Below, piece after piece: positions 1 to 5,423 of a stretch of DNA of 5,423 nt. The first letter of the stretch is position 1; each line of letters starts with the position of its first letter. The position numbers were made by a program, and so were the translations under genes. The DNA comes from an uncultured Acetatifactor sp. (GTDB lineage Bacteria; Bacillota; Clostridia; Lachnospirales; Lachnospiraceae): positions 1-5,423 of the forward strand of contig CAOOJO010000218.1 in NCBI GenBank assembly GCA_948496895.1. Direction: 5' to 3'. A model generated the notes under the pieces. It made no database searches, was not told the origin of the DNA, and saw only the letters and a program-made list of their open reading frames with translations.

Positions 1-2
1 CC

Positions 3-635
3 ACCTACATCGGCATGAGCACCCCGGGAACCAGGGAGAATTCCGAACTGGAGGCGGGCACGGAGGTAGTGCAGATCGACCTGTGCCCCACCTGGATGAC
101 TACGAACGTGTATACAGGCGTGCTGTTCTTCATCCCCACCAATGCGGCCAACCCTGAGAAGGCCATGGAGGTGCTGAACCTTCTGTTCACCGACGGCGAC
201 TTCTCCAATGTGCTGGCAAACGGCGTGGAGGGAGAGGACTATACCGTGACGGATGCGGAGAACGGCGTGATCGAATTCAACGGCAGCGCCGAGAAGAAGT
301 ACAGCAATATGTTCGGCGTATGGGGCGACGGCTCCCAGTGGTACATCAGCCCGCCCTCCACGCCCGATATCTATCAGAAGCGCGCAGACTACCTGAAAGA
401 GACGGTTGCCCACACCTCAAAGGTATACGGCTATAAGTTCGATGCCAGCAGCGTGGAGACGGAGCAGTCCACCGTGAAGAACGTCATCGCCAAGTACCTG
501 ACCCAGCTGGAGTACGGCACCGTGGACGTGGACACCGTGCTTCCCGAGTTCCTGAAGGACCTGGAGAACGCGGGCATGAACAAGATCATCGAGGAGAACC
601 AGAGGCAGCTGGACGAGTGGCTGGCCGGGCAATAA
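3..635 (+). CDS. ABC transporter extracellular sugar-binding lipoprotein (DUF3502 type), C-terminal part
   Basis: This is the last 210 codons of a gene that begins before the window; the frame is open from base 3 and ends at TAA 633-635. The fragment looks like the C-terminal lobe of a family 1 extracellular solute-binding protein of the LipO/DUF3502 type. It has the hinge-like stretch VLFFIPTNAANPEKAMEVLN, a WYISPPSTPDIYQKR segment, the YGYKFDASSVETEQ segment, and the typical tail LPEFLKDLENAG followed by IIEENQRQLDEWLAGQ. Full-length family members are about 500 residues, so well over half of the protein, including the expected lipoprotein signal peptide, is outside the window. Such proteins capture an oligosaccharide on the outer face of the membrane and pass it to LplB/LplC-type permeases. 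The gene lies upstream of a cytoplasmic rhamnosidase, so a rhamnose-containing ligand is likely, but this is inference. The ATG at base 15 is an internal methionine, not the start. Confidence 0.9.
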   Translation, partial: TYIGMSTPGTRENSELEAGTEVVQIDLCPTWMTTNVYTGVLFFIPTNAANPEKAMEVLNLLFTDGDFSNVLANGVEGEDYTVTDAENGVIEFNGSAEKKYSNMFGVWGDGSQWYISPPSTPDIYQKRADYLKETVAHTSKVYGYKFDASSVETEQSTVKNVIAKYLTQLEYGTVDVDTVLPEFLKDLENAGMNKIIEENQRQLDEWLAGQ

Positions 636-742
636 GGGCCGGCATCCGGGGCTTCCGGAGAGGCAGGAGCCGGATCGGTACGGAAACGGCTCCACAAGGA
701 CAAAAACAGAAACGGGATGTGTGAAGCGTCCCTGCGTAAGAG

Positions 743-780
743 AGGGCGTCCCCGGCAGAACCGGGGGTGTCCCTTTTTCT
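743..780 (+). terminator. Intrinsic terminator between the binding-protein gene and the rhamnosidase
   Basis: A GC-rich stem forms between the 5' arm at 743-755 and the 3' arm at 761-774, closing on the loop CAGAA (756-760). The core CCCCGG/CCGGGG pairs perfectly. It is followed outward by G-U and G-C pairs, one bulged base, and an AGGG/CCCT base. The 3' arm runs straight into TTTTT and CTCTT. The flanking AAGAG and CTCTT can extend the stem further. The hairpin ends only about 25-30 bases before the rhamnosidase ATG, which leaves no room for a promoter between them. Confidence 0.85.
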
Positions 781-797
781 CTTATCATGAAAGGCAG

Positions 798-804
798 AGG
801 AGAG
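798..804 (+). promoter_or_regulatory. Ribosome binding site that sets the rhamnosidase start
   Basis: AGGAGAG at 798-804 lies 5 bases before ATG 810 (7 bases counted from AGGAG). It is the only good Shine-Dalgarno sequence near the 5' end of this frame. It supports 810 over the in-frame ATG at 717, whose 31-residue extension would be translated through the terminator hairpin. Confidence 0.85.
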
Positions 805-809
805 AATCT

Positions 810-3554
810 ATGGAGAAGGGTTTGCGTGTGGAATTGACAGGCTGCGACGGGAGGCACAGTCCCCTGGGGATCTCGACAAAGGGATGCGTGCTGAGCTGGA
901 ACATCGCAGGTGAGGGGGCGGATGTGCTGCAGAGGGAGTGCCGGATCCAGGTGGCTGAGGAGGCGGGCTTCCGGGAGCCTGTCTATGACCAAGGCATCGT
1001 CACCGGGGACACCCGCTGGCATCTGGAGACGGAATTGGAGGAGAAGACAGGCTACTTCTGGCGGGTGTCGGCCTGTGTGGAGGAAGGGGGCCGGGGAAGG
1101 AGATGGCTGGACTGGAGCCCTCCGGCATGGTTCGAGACAGGGCTTGCGGGGGAGGGCTCCTGGAAAGGGAAGTGGATCGAGGCGGACGAGGGCTTCTACC
1201 ATGCGGCGGAGGAGACCGCGCAGGGGCTCTGGGGCAAGGCGGATTCCCAGCGAGGAATGCTGCGCTGCCCTTATCTGAAAAAGGTATGGAAGCTGCCGGA
1301 GGCACCCGAAAAGGCCAGGGTGTACGTCACGGCGCATGGATTTTACCGCCTGAGCATAAATGGGGAAAGGGTGGGAGACTTGGCCTTGGCACCGGATTTT
1401 ACCGCCTATGACAAGATGGTTTATTATCAGACCTTCGACCTGACCCCTCTGCTCCATGCCGGGGAGAACCAGGTGGAGGCCATACTGGCGGACGGATGGT
1501 ATGCGGGGCATGCCCAGGGGATACCGGGCAGGAACCATCTGTATGGGGAGCGCCCGGCACTGCTTCTGCAGGCGGAGGCCGTGATGGCGGACGGCAGCAG
1601 GGAAATCCTGGTCAGCGACAGGGAGTTCGGCGCGTTTACGGGGCCTCTGCTGTACGCGGATCTGTTCATGGGAGAGCGTCTGGACATGCGCCAGATTCCG
1701 GTAGAATACGGGACGGTGGAAAAGGAGTATTCCAGGGATATCCTGGCGCCCCAGAAGTATGGGGGGATCGGGGAGAAAAGGACTATGGCGGCCTTTGGCG
1801 GCAGAGGGGAGGGAAAAGGAGTCCATTGTCCGATGGAGGATGTCCTTGCGCCTGCGGAGGTCTGGGAATGGAGGCCGGGGATATGGATGGTGGATTTCGG
1901 ACAGGTCCTGGCAGGATATGAGCGGATCCGCTTTCAGGGCGAAGGGGGGAATGAGATCAAAATAGAGCACAGCGAGGCGCTGGATCCGCACACAGGCGAT
2001 TTGGCCATGATCACCCAGAGGTTTCCCCATCATGACCAGACTGACTATGTATTCGTGACGGAGGAGGATTTCGTCTATGAACCCTGGTTTTCCTTCCAGG
2101 GCTTCCGGTATCTGAAGATCAGCGGACTTAAAGGAAGGTTGGAGGCCTGGCAGTGCGGCTGCGCGGTGCTGGAGACCCGGATGGACGACACATGCGCCTT
2201 CCGCTGCAGCCATGCGGGAATCAACCGGCTGGTGGCGAACGCCTACTGGAGCCAGTGCGGCAATATGATCTCCATCCCCACGGACTGCCCTCAGAGGGAG
2301 CGGGGCGGCTTCACCGGGGATGCCCAGATCTTCGCCACCACGGCGGCCTGGAACCAGGATGTGTACGGCTTTTTCCGCAGGTGGCTGGAGCAGTGCCGCC
2401 TGGAGCAGCTCCGGCGAGGGCAGATTCCCATCGTGGTGCCCTATACGGAGGCCTATCGGAACTCGGAGCCCAACCCGGGCTGGACTTCCGCGGGCTGGGG
2501 GGATGCCATCATCTTTGTGCCGTTCGATCTGTATCGCTCTTACGGAGACAGGACGGTCCTGCGGGAGAACTATGCGGCTATGGAAAGGTGGATGGACTAT
2601 GTGACGGCCTGCGCGGAGGACAGCATGCCGGAGCGGTATTATATGGATTACAGCAAGCGGCGGTATATGCGGTATCTATGGAATACCGGATACCACTGGG
2701 GAGACTGGCTGATGCCCGGCTGCTCCGACGAGGAGGGCGTGGCCTGCAGCAAGGAGATCACCGCGTCGCTGTTCTATTACCGCCAGGCCCGTTGCATGGA
2801 GGAGATCAGCCGGATCCTGGAGGAGGAAGGCCGGCTGGAGGAGGGCCGCGATGCCGAGGGCCGGATGGCAGGGCGCAGCGCCTATTACGGGAGCCTTGCG
2901 GAGAAGATAAAGGAGGCCTTCCATGGGGTATATATCACGGAAGAGGGCAGGCTGACCAGAGAGCTGCAGGGCCTGTACGTGATGGCCATCGCCTTCGGCA
3001 TGGTGGAGGGAGAGCTGCGGGAGAGCTTCGCGGCGCGGCTTGACGGGCTGGTCAGGGAAGCGGGCTGCCATCTGGGCACGGGCTTCCTGTCCACGCCGTT
3101 CCTGCTGGATGTCCTGTGGGATACCGGTTACCGGGATACCGCGTACAAGGTGCTGTATCAGGACAGCTTTCCATCCTGGATGTATGAGGTGAAGCAGGGG
3201 GCCACCACCATCTGGGAACACTGGGATGAGATAAGGGAGGACGGGAGCTTCGCAGGGGGCAGCTTCAACCATTACGCCTTTGGCTGCATCGCGGATTTCA
3301 TCTACCGCCGGATTGCGGGGGTGAAGCCCCTGACGCCGGGATTTGGGGAGGCGCTGGTCCGGCCGGAGGCGGCGGAGGGGATATCCTTTGCGGCGATTTC
3401 GCACCGCACCATGTATGGGTGGCTTAAAGTCAGATGGGAAAAGGCGGAAGGCGGGATGCGCTTCCACATCGAGGTTCCCCATGGGATGCGGGTAAGGCTG
3501 GGGAAGGACGAGGATGCAAAATGGCTGGGGAGCGGCATCCACGACCTGACCTGA
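810..3554 (+). CDS. Alpha-L-rhamnosidase, glycoside hydrolase family 78, cytoplasmic
   Basis: The 914-residue product is a full-length GH78 enzyme, which hydrolyses terminal alpha-L-rhamnose from oligosaccharides or plant glycosides by an inverting mechanism. Domains in order are an Ig-like N-terminal module (about 5-110), a rhamnosidase N-terminal beta domain (about 150-320), a second beta domain with VDFGQ (361-365) and FSFQGFRYLKISG (427-439), the (alpha/alpha)6 catalytic barrel (about 465-815), and a C-terminal beta domain. The motif TDCPQRERGGFTGDAQ carries D492, E497 and D504, with the same spacing as the acidic triad D567/E572/D579 of Bacillus sp. GL1 RhaB. E497 is the expected general acid. 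E803 in TTIWEHW is the expected counterpart of the general base. GWGDA (562-566), GDW (631-633) and NHYAFG (820-825) are also family hallmarks. There is no signal peptide, so it acts on imported substrate, in keeping with the transporter gene upstream. An acidic, glycine- and arginine-rich repeat at residues 673-690 looks like a loop insertion. The start was chosen by its ribosome binding site. Confidence 0.96.
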   Translation: MEKGLRVELTGCDGRHSPLGISTKGCVLSWNIAGEGADVLQRECRIQVAEEAGFREPVYDQGIVTGDTRWHLETELEEKTGYFWRVSACVEEGGRGRRWLDWSPPAWFETGLAGEGSWKGKWIEADEGFYHAAEETAQGLWGKADSQRGMLRCPYLKKVWKLPEAPEKARVYVTAHGFYRLSINGERVGDLALAPDFTAYDKMVYYQTFDLTPLLHAGENQVEAILADGWYAGHAQGIPGRNHLYGERPALLLQAEAVMADGSREILVSDREFGAFTGPLLYADLFMGERLDMRQIPVEYGTVEKEYSRDILAPQKYGGIGEKRTMAAFGGRGEGKGVHCPMEDVLAPAEVWEWRPGIWMVDFGQVLAGYERIRFQGEGGNEIKIEHSEALDPHTGDLAMITQRFPHHDQTDYVFVTEEDFVYEPWFSFQGFRYLKISGLKGRLEAWQCGCAVLETRMDDTCAFRCSHAGINRLVANAYWSQCGNMISIPTDCPQRERGGFTGDAQIFATTAAWNQDVYGFFRRWLEQCRLEQLRRGQIPIVVPYTEAYRNSEPNPGWTSAGWGDAIIFVPFDLYRSYGDRTVLRENYAAMERWMDYVTACAEDSMPERYYMDYSKRRYMRYLWNTGYHWGDWLMPGCSDEEGVACSKEITASLFYYRQARCMEEISRILEEEGRLEEGRDAEGRMAGRSAYYGSLAEKIKEAFHGVYITEEGRLTRELQGLYVMAIAFGMVEGELRESFAARLDGLVREAGCHLGTGFLSTPFLLDVLWDTGYRDTAYKVLYQDSFPSWMYEVKQGATTIWEHWDEIREDGSFAGGSFNHYAFGCIADFIYRRIAGVKPLTPGFGEALVRPEAAEGISFAAISHRTMYGWLKVRWEKAEGGMRFHIEVPHGMRVRLGKDEDAKWLGSGIHDLT
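2826..2870 (+). repeat. Three-unit 15-bp imperfect tandem repeat inside the rhamnosidase
   Basis: Three 15-bp units (2826-2840, 2841-2855, 2856-2870) encode the pentapeptides EGRLE, EGRDA and EGRMA, followed by a partial GRS. Each unit begins GA(A/G)GGCCG(G/C). Unit length is a multiple of three, so the frame is kept. The repeat falls between two predicted helices of the catalytic barrel, after EEISRILEE and before YYGSLAEKIKEAF, where a surface loop can tolerate length change. Confidence 0.7.
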
Positions 3555-3583
3555 AAACGATGTGGTCTGCTTTTTGCGGCTTC

Positions 3584-3617
3584 AATTCCCTGCGGCGTTG
3601 GCTGTGGGGAATTTTTT
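3584..3617 (+). terminator. Intrinsic terminator after the rhamnosidase
   Basis: AATTCCC (3584-3590) pairs with GGGAATT (3607-3613). The inner bases 3591-3596 and 3601-3606 continue the stem with G-C and G-U pairs, giving about 13 bp around the loop GTTG. The run TTTTTT at 3612-3617 follows. It begins 29 bp after the rhamnosidase stop codon. Confidence 0.85.
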
Positions 3618-3625
3618 CCAGATGT

Positions 3626-3654
3626 TTGCCAAGCGCAGGGGAACATGCTATACT
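3626..3654 (+). promoter_or_regulatory. Sigma-A promoter with extended -10 for the TPR-like gene
   Basis: TTGCCA (3626-3631) and TATACT (3649-3654) are separated by exactly 17 bp, and a TGC lies directly before the -10 box (extended -10). Each hexamer matches 5 of 6 consensus positions. Transcription should begin near 3661, giving an untranslated leader of about 80 bases. The promoter begins only 8 bp after the U-tract of the preceding terminator, so the next gene is an independent unit. Confidence 0.85.
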
Positions 3655-3740
3655 GGAGCTGTGGTAGATGTCCGGCCCCAACTGCGGCCATTGACCAGGA
3701 TGCAAGGGAAAAATCGCGATGACCAAGGAGGATGCAGAGG

Positions 3741-4427
3741 ATGAGCAGAAAGTGGAAGAAGTTCGGGGAGCTGACGGGGAAATGCTACATGAGCCTGGCA
3801 GGGCTGGAGAAGAGCCTTAACTGCTGGGACGAGGCGTTTGAGGCCCTGAAGGAGGCGGTGGCTGCGGAGAGGAAGGAAGAGCCGGAATACGCGGCGGAGC
3901 TGTATGAGCTGGACGAGGAGACGGATTACGAATATGACGTGCAGGGATGGCTGGAGGATTACCTGGACGATCTGGACATGCGGGAGAGCAAGGAGAAGCT
4001 GCTGGAGGTATGCGACGAGCTGATCGGGCTCTTTCGCTGGGAGGAGGAGAGGCCGTCGGACATCAGGTTCCTGAAGGCCTCGGCATTGAGGGATTTGGGC
4101 AGGGCGGAAGAGGCGGTGGCATTCTGCGAAAAATGGCTGGCCCAGGAGCCGGACGATCATGTGGCGGTGGCAGCGGGGATTTACGCATTCCTTGAGATCC
4201 GGAATATGGAGGCGGCGGAAGGGCTGATACGGCAGCATATCCACGAGGACACGAAATGCACGGATGAGAACGACATCCTGTTTACGGCGGCAGCCATCTA
4301 TTATAAGGCGGCGGGAAAGAAGGAGGAAGAGGAGCGCGTCCAGAAGGAGCTGGATGCGTATGAGGAAGAGCTGGAAGCGCTTTTTGACGGATTCGATGGA
4401 GAGGACGACGAGATGGAGTTCTTCTAG
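3741..4427 (+). CDS. TPR-like helical acidic protein of unknown function
   Basis: The 228-residue product is strongly acidic and almost entirely helical, with no signal peptide or membrane helix, so it is probably cytoplasmic. Residues 105-138 (from PSDIRFLKASALRDLGR to the QEPD end) fit the 34-residue tetratricopeptide pattern, with G120, A125 and P137 at typical places. Residues 139-172 and 174-207 look like weaker repeats of the same kind. An N-terminal helical part (1-100) contains a very acidic segment, LYELDEETDYEYDVQGW, and the C-terminus ends EDDEMEFF. TPR folds usually bind partner proteins or peptides; no partner is indicated here. Start 3741 is preferred to the ATG at 3732 because AAGGAGG (3725-3731) is 9 bases from 3741 but abuts 3732. 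The gene has its own promoter and sits between two hairpins, so it appears monocistronic. The link to rhamnose use is only positional. Confidence 0.78.
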   Translation: MSRKWKKFGELTGKCYMSLAGLEKSLNCWDEAFEALKEAVAAERKEEPEYAAELYELDEETDYEYDVQGWLEDYLDDLDMRESKEKLLEVCDELIGLFRWEEERPSDIRFLKASALRDLGRAEEAVAFCEKWLAQEPDDHVAVAAGIYAFLEIRNMEAAEGLIRQHIHEDTKCTDENDILFTAAAIYYKAAGKKEEEERVQKELDAYEEELEALFDGFDGEDDEMEFF

Positions 4428-4455
4428 GAGCAGGCTGGTGGAGGGGAAGATGGCC

Positions 4456-4500
4456 CTGCTCATCTCCCATCGGCTGTCTGGCTGCCGATGGGAGGAGCAG
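4456..4500. terminator. Long inverted repeat between convergent genes, probable shared terminator
   Basis: CTGCTC (4456-4461) plus CTCCCATCGGC (4464-4474) pair perfectly with GCCGATGGGAG (4484-4494) and GAGCAG (4495-4500). This gives 17 bp with a single two-base AT bulge and a 9-base loop. It lies between the stop of the TPR-like gene and the stop of the minus-strand membrane-protein gene, the usual place for a bidirectional terminator. Neither strand has a U-tract after the stem, so it is not a textbook intrinsic terminator; it may act with Rho or only as a 3'-end stabiliser. Confidence 0.6.
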
Positions 4501-4508
4501 AGGCGGTG

Positions 4509-4829
4509 TTATAGGTAGGACACCCCCGTAAACACCAGGACAATGGCTCCCACGGCGATGAAGCACAGGGAAATCCCCGCCCTTTTCTTAAGGGAGGCCA
4601 TAGCGGCCCTGTCGCTTTCGCCAAGCTCGATGGGATATTTCTTCCGCCCGATCAGGTACAGGAAGAGCCCGCTGCTGTTGCCGCCGCTTATGGAGAAGAA
4701 CCCCCAGAATTTCGGGTGGCTCAATCCCCGGCAGCGGGCATCCAGCTCCGTCAGCCGATAGACCTGGTACGTCAGGGAGAAGGCGCCCAGAAGAATCACG
4801 AATACCATCACGATCATAATGACAACCAT
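4509..4829 (-). CDS. Small membrane protein of unknown function, partner of the XRE regulator
   Basis: This gene encodes 106 residues that I do not recognise as a named family. There are two clear membrane helices: residues 2-23 (begins VVIMIVMVFVILLGAF) and about 85-105 (ends IAVGAIVLVFTGVSYL). The roughly 60-residue stretch between them is mostly polar and basic. It contains FWGFFSISGGNSSGLFLYLI (41-60), a glycine/serine turn between aromatic-rich stretches that may lie against the membrane, followed by the charged GRKKYP. AAGGAG (complement of 4835-4840) is 5 bases from the ATG at 4829, a good start. The gene follows the XRE regulator by 25 bp on the same strand with no terminator between, so the two are almost certainly cotranscribed. 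A role in sensing or in modulating the membrane-bound regulator is possible but inferred from position only. Confidence 0.75.
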   Translation of the reverse strand: MVVIMIVMVFVILLGAFSLTYQVYRLTELDARCRGLSHPKFWGFFSISGGNSSGLFLYLIGRKKYPIELGESDRAAMASLKKRAGISLCFIAVGAIVLVFTGVSYL

Positions 4830-4854
4830 AAAAACTCCTTTCCGGCCTCAAGGC

Positions 4855-5262
4855 CTAAAACTTCTTGATAAGCTGATAGAACAGCACACAGCTTCCCAGG
4901 ATGCCCAGGGAAGCGCTGGCCGCGATTAGGTAGGGATTGCGGGTGATGAATCCGTTGAAGAGGATGAACAGAATCAACAGGACGATGTTCATCCCCGCCG
5001 CCAGGATCAGCTTCCGGTTGCTGCTTACCACGTCGGTGCTCTCAGTTAGATGTTCGATCATTTTCCGGTCTCCTTTCAGCAAGTCGTCGAGGCTGATGCC
5101 ATAGAGGTCGCTCAGGCTGATGACGCTGACGATGTCCGGGTAGGATTTTTCGTTCTCCCAATTGGATATGGTCTGGCGGGATACGCCGATGGCCTCCGCC
5201 ACATGCTCCTGGGTGAGCTTCGCGGTGAGCCTGGCCTGCTTCAGCTTCATTCCGATGTCCAT
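4855..5262 (-). CDS. XRE-family transcriptional regulator with C-terminal membrane helices
   Basis: The 135-residue product starts with a typical Cro/C1-type HTH domain (about residues 3-63). The helix-turn-helix is TQEHVAEAIGVSRQTISNWE (17-36), followed by the usual NEKSYPDIVSVISLSDLYG and LDDLLKGD. After a short linker come two hydrophobic segments, about 85-104 (LILAAGMNIVLLILFILFNG) and 112-131, so the DNA-binding domain is probably tethered on the cytoplasmic face of the membrane. The ATG at 5262 is chosen over the ATG two codons earlier (5268) because AGGAGG (complement of 5271-5276) is 8 bases from 5262 but only 2 from 5268. It is the first gene of a two-gene operon with the small membrane protein. 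Its targets are not shown by the sequence; autoregulation is common in this family. A phage origin is unlikely, as no other phage genes are visible. Confidence 0.93.
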   Translation of the reverse strand: MDIGMKLKQARLTAKLTQEHVAEAIGVSRQTISNWENEKSYPDIVSVISLSDLYGISLDDLLKGDRKMIEHLTESTDVVSSNRKLILAAGMNIVLLILFILFNGFITRNPYLIAASASLGILGSCVLFYQLIKKF

Positions 5263-5270
5263 AGTCATGG

Positions 5271-5276
5271 CCTCCT
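5271..5276 (-). promoter_or_regulatory. Ribosome binding site that sets the XRE regulator start
   Basis: A perfect AGGAGG on the minus strand (CCTCCT on the plus strand) sits 8 bases before ATG 5262 and 2 bases before ATG 5268. The spacing favours the downstream start. Confidence 0.8.
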
Positions 5277-5380
5277 GTTTTTGTCGCTATGTTCCGTTGG
5301 TACCCTTGCAAGTAGGACTACATTTGTGTAATAAATATGCATGCCTGGAATGCGGTCCGATACGGCTGGAACATGGTCTT

Positions 5381-5409
5381 ATTATGCTGTGCCGGAGCCT
5401 GGCTGTCTA
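5381..5409 (-). promoter_or_regulatory. Sigma-A promoter for the XRE/membrane-protein operon
   Basis: Read on the minus strand, TAGACA (5409-5404) and CATAAT (5386-5381) are separated by 17 bp, and each matches the consensus at 5 of 6 positions. Transcription should start near 5374, leaving a leader of about 112 bases before the regulator's ATG at 5262. That leader holds no gene. The palindrome AAAAG-T-CTTTT (5412-5422) lies directly upstream of the -35 box. Confidence 0.72.
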
Positions 5410-5423
5410 TCAAAAGTCTTTTC

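Larger units (their letters stand above)
636..809 (+). other. Intergenic leader before the rhamnosidase with stem-loops; no promoter seen
   Basis: This 174-bp gap contains no credible gene. I find no convincing -35/-10 pair here. It holds a 7-bp perfect inverted repeat (GGAGCCG 666-672 with CGGCTCC 687-693), then a strong intrinsic terminator, then the ribosome binding site of the rhamnosidase. With no visible promoter, rhamnosidase transcription probably arrives from the upstream transporter genes by read-through, or from a promoter I do not recognise. The absence of a promoter is a by-eye judgement. Confidence 0.5.

Noticed and set aside
717..809. A 31-residue N-terminal extension of the rhamnosidase from ATG 717
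   Set aside because: It would be translated through the terminator hairpin, has no Shine-Dalgarno sequence, and its arginine- and proline-rich residues do not resemble a GH78 N-terminus. ATG 810 has a well-placed AGGAG.
417..2213. A 598-residue open frame on the minus strand opposite the binding protein and rhamnosidase
   Set aside because: It is a shadow of GC-biased codons on the other strand. It is proline-, arginine- and histidine-rich, has no domain pattern, and overlaps two well-supported genes.
2153..3043. A 296-residue plus-strand open frame inside the rhamnosidase
   Set aside because: It lies in another frame of a clear GH78 catalytic domain, and its glycine-, arginine- and alanine-rich composition is typical of out-of-frame translation.
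3648..4463. A 271-residue minus-strand open frame opposite the TPR-like gene
   Set aside because: It is leucine-rich antisense to acidic GAG/GAA codons, crosses the promoter of the plus-strand gene, and has no ribosome binding site that I can see.
4844..4854. Small palindrome GGCCT-C-AGGCC-like in the gap between the XRE gene and the membrane-protein gene
   Set aside because: The stem is only about 5 bp with almost no loop and no U-tract, so it is too weak to be called a terminator.
5306..5334. A plus-strand promoter (TTGCAA, 17 bp, TAATAA) for a gene beyond the right edge
   Set aside because: The -10 box matches only 3 of 6 consensus positions, and no gene start is seen downstream in the window. 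The minus-strand promoter at 5381-5409 is much better.

Overview
The window reads like a chromosomal segment of a GC-rich gut-type Clostridia, most likely Lachnospiraceae or a close relative. The reasons are a DUF3502-type sugar-binding lipoprotein next to a cytoplasmic GH78 enzyme, strong AGGAGG-like ribosome binding sites, clear sigma-A promoters, U-tailed terminators, and GC-biased third codon positions. The genus cannot be fixed from the sequence alone.

Left part (1-3617, + strand): a carbohydrate-use locus. It opens inside a gene for the C-terminal part of an ABC-transporter solute-binding protein (3-635). A 174-bp intergenic stretch follows, holding a strong intrinsic terminator. Then comes a complete 914-residue alpha-L-rhamnosidase of family GH78 (810-3554) with its own terminator (3584-3617). 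The enzyme has no export signal, so the simplest model is that the transporter imports a rhamnose-containing oligosaccharide or glycoside and the enzyme removes the terminal L-rhamnose in the cytoplasm. The terminator between the two genes makes their co-expression conditional or partial.

Middle part (3626-4427, + strand): a separate transcription unit. A near-consensus extended -10 promoter lies directly after the rhamnosidase terminator and drives a gene for a 228-residue acidic, helical, TPR-like protein of unknown function. A long inverted repeat (4456-4500) separates this gene from a convergent operon.

Right part (4509-5409, - strand): a two-gene operon. The first gene encodes an XRE-family helix-turn-helix regulator with two C-terminal membrane helices. 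The second, 25 bp downstream, encodes a 106-residue membrane protein of unknown function. A good sigma-A promoter for this operon is visible at 5381-5409. The regulator and membrane protein look like a small membrane-associated regulatory pair.

I see no RNA genes, CRISPR array, insertion sequence or phage gene. Nothing here is demonstrably a new system. The most interesting points are the membrane-anchored XRE pair, the terminator placed just before the rhamnosidase start with a possible competing fold, and a three-unit 15-bp repeat inside the rhamnosidase catalytic domain.
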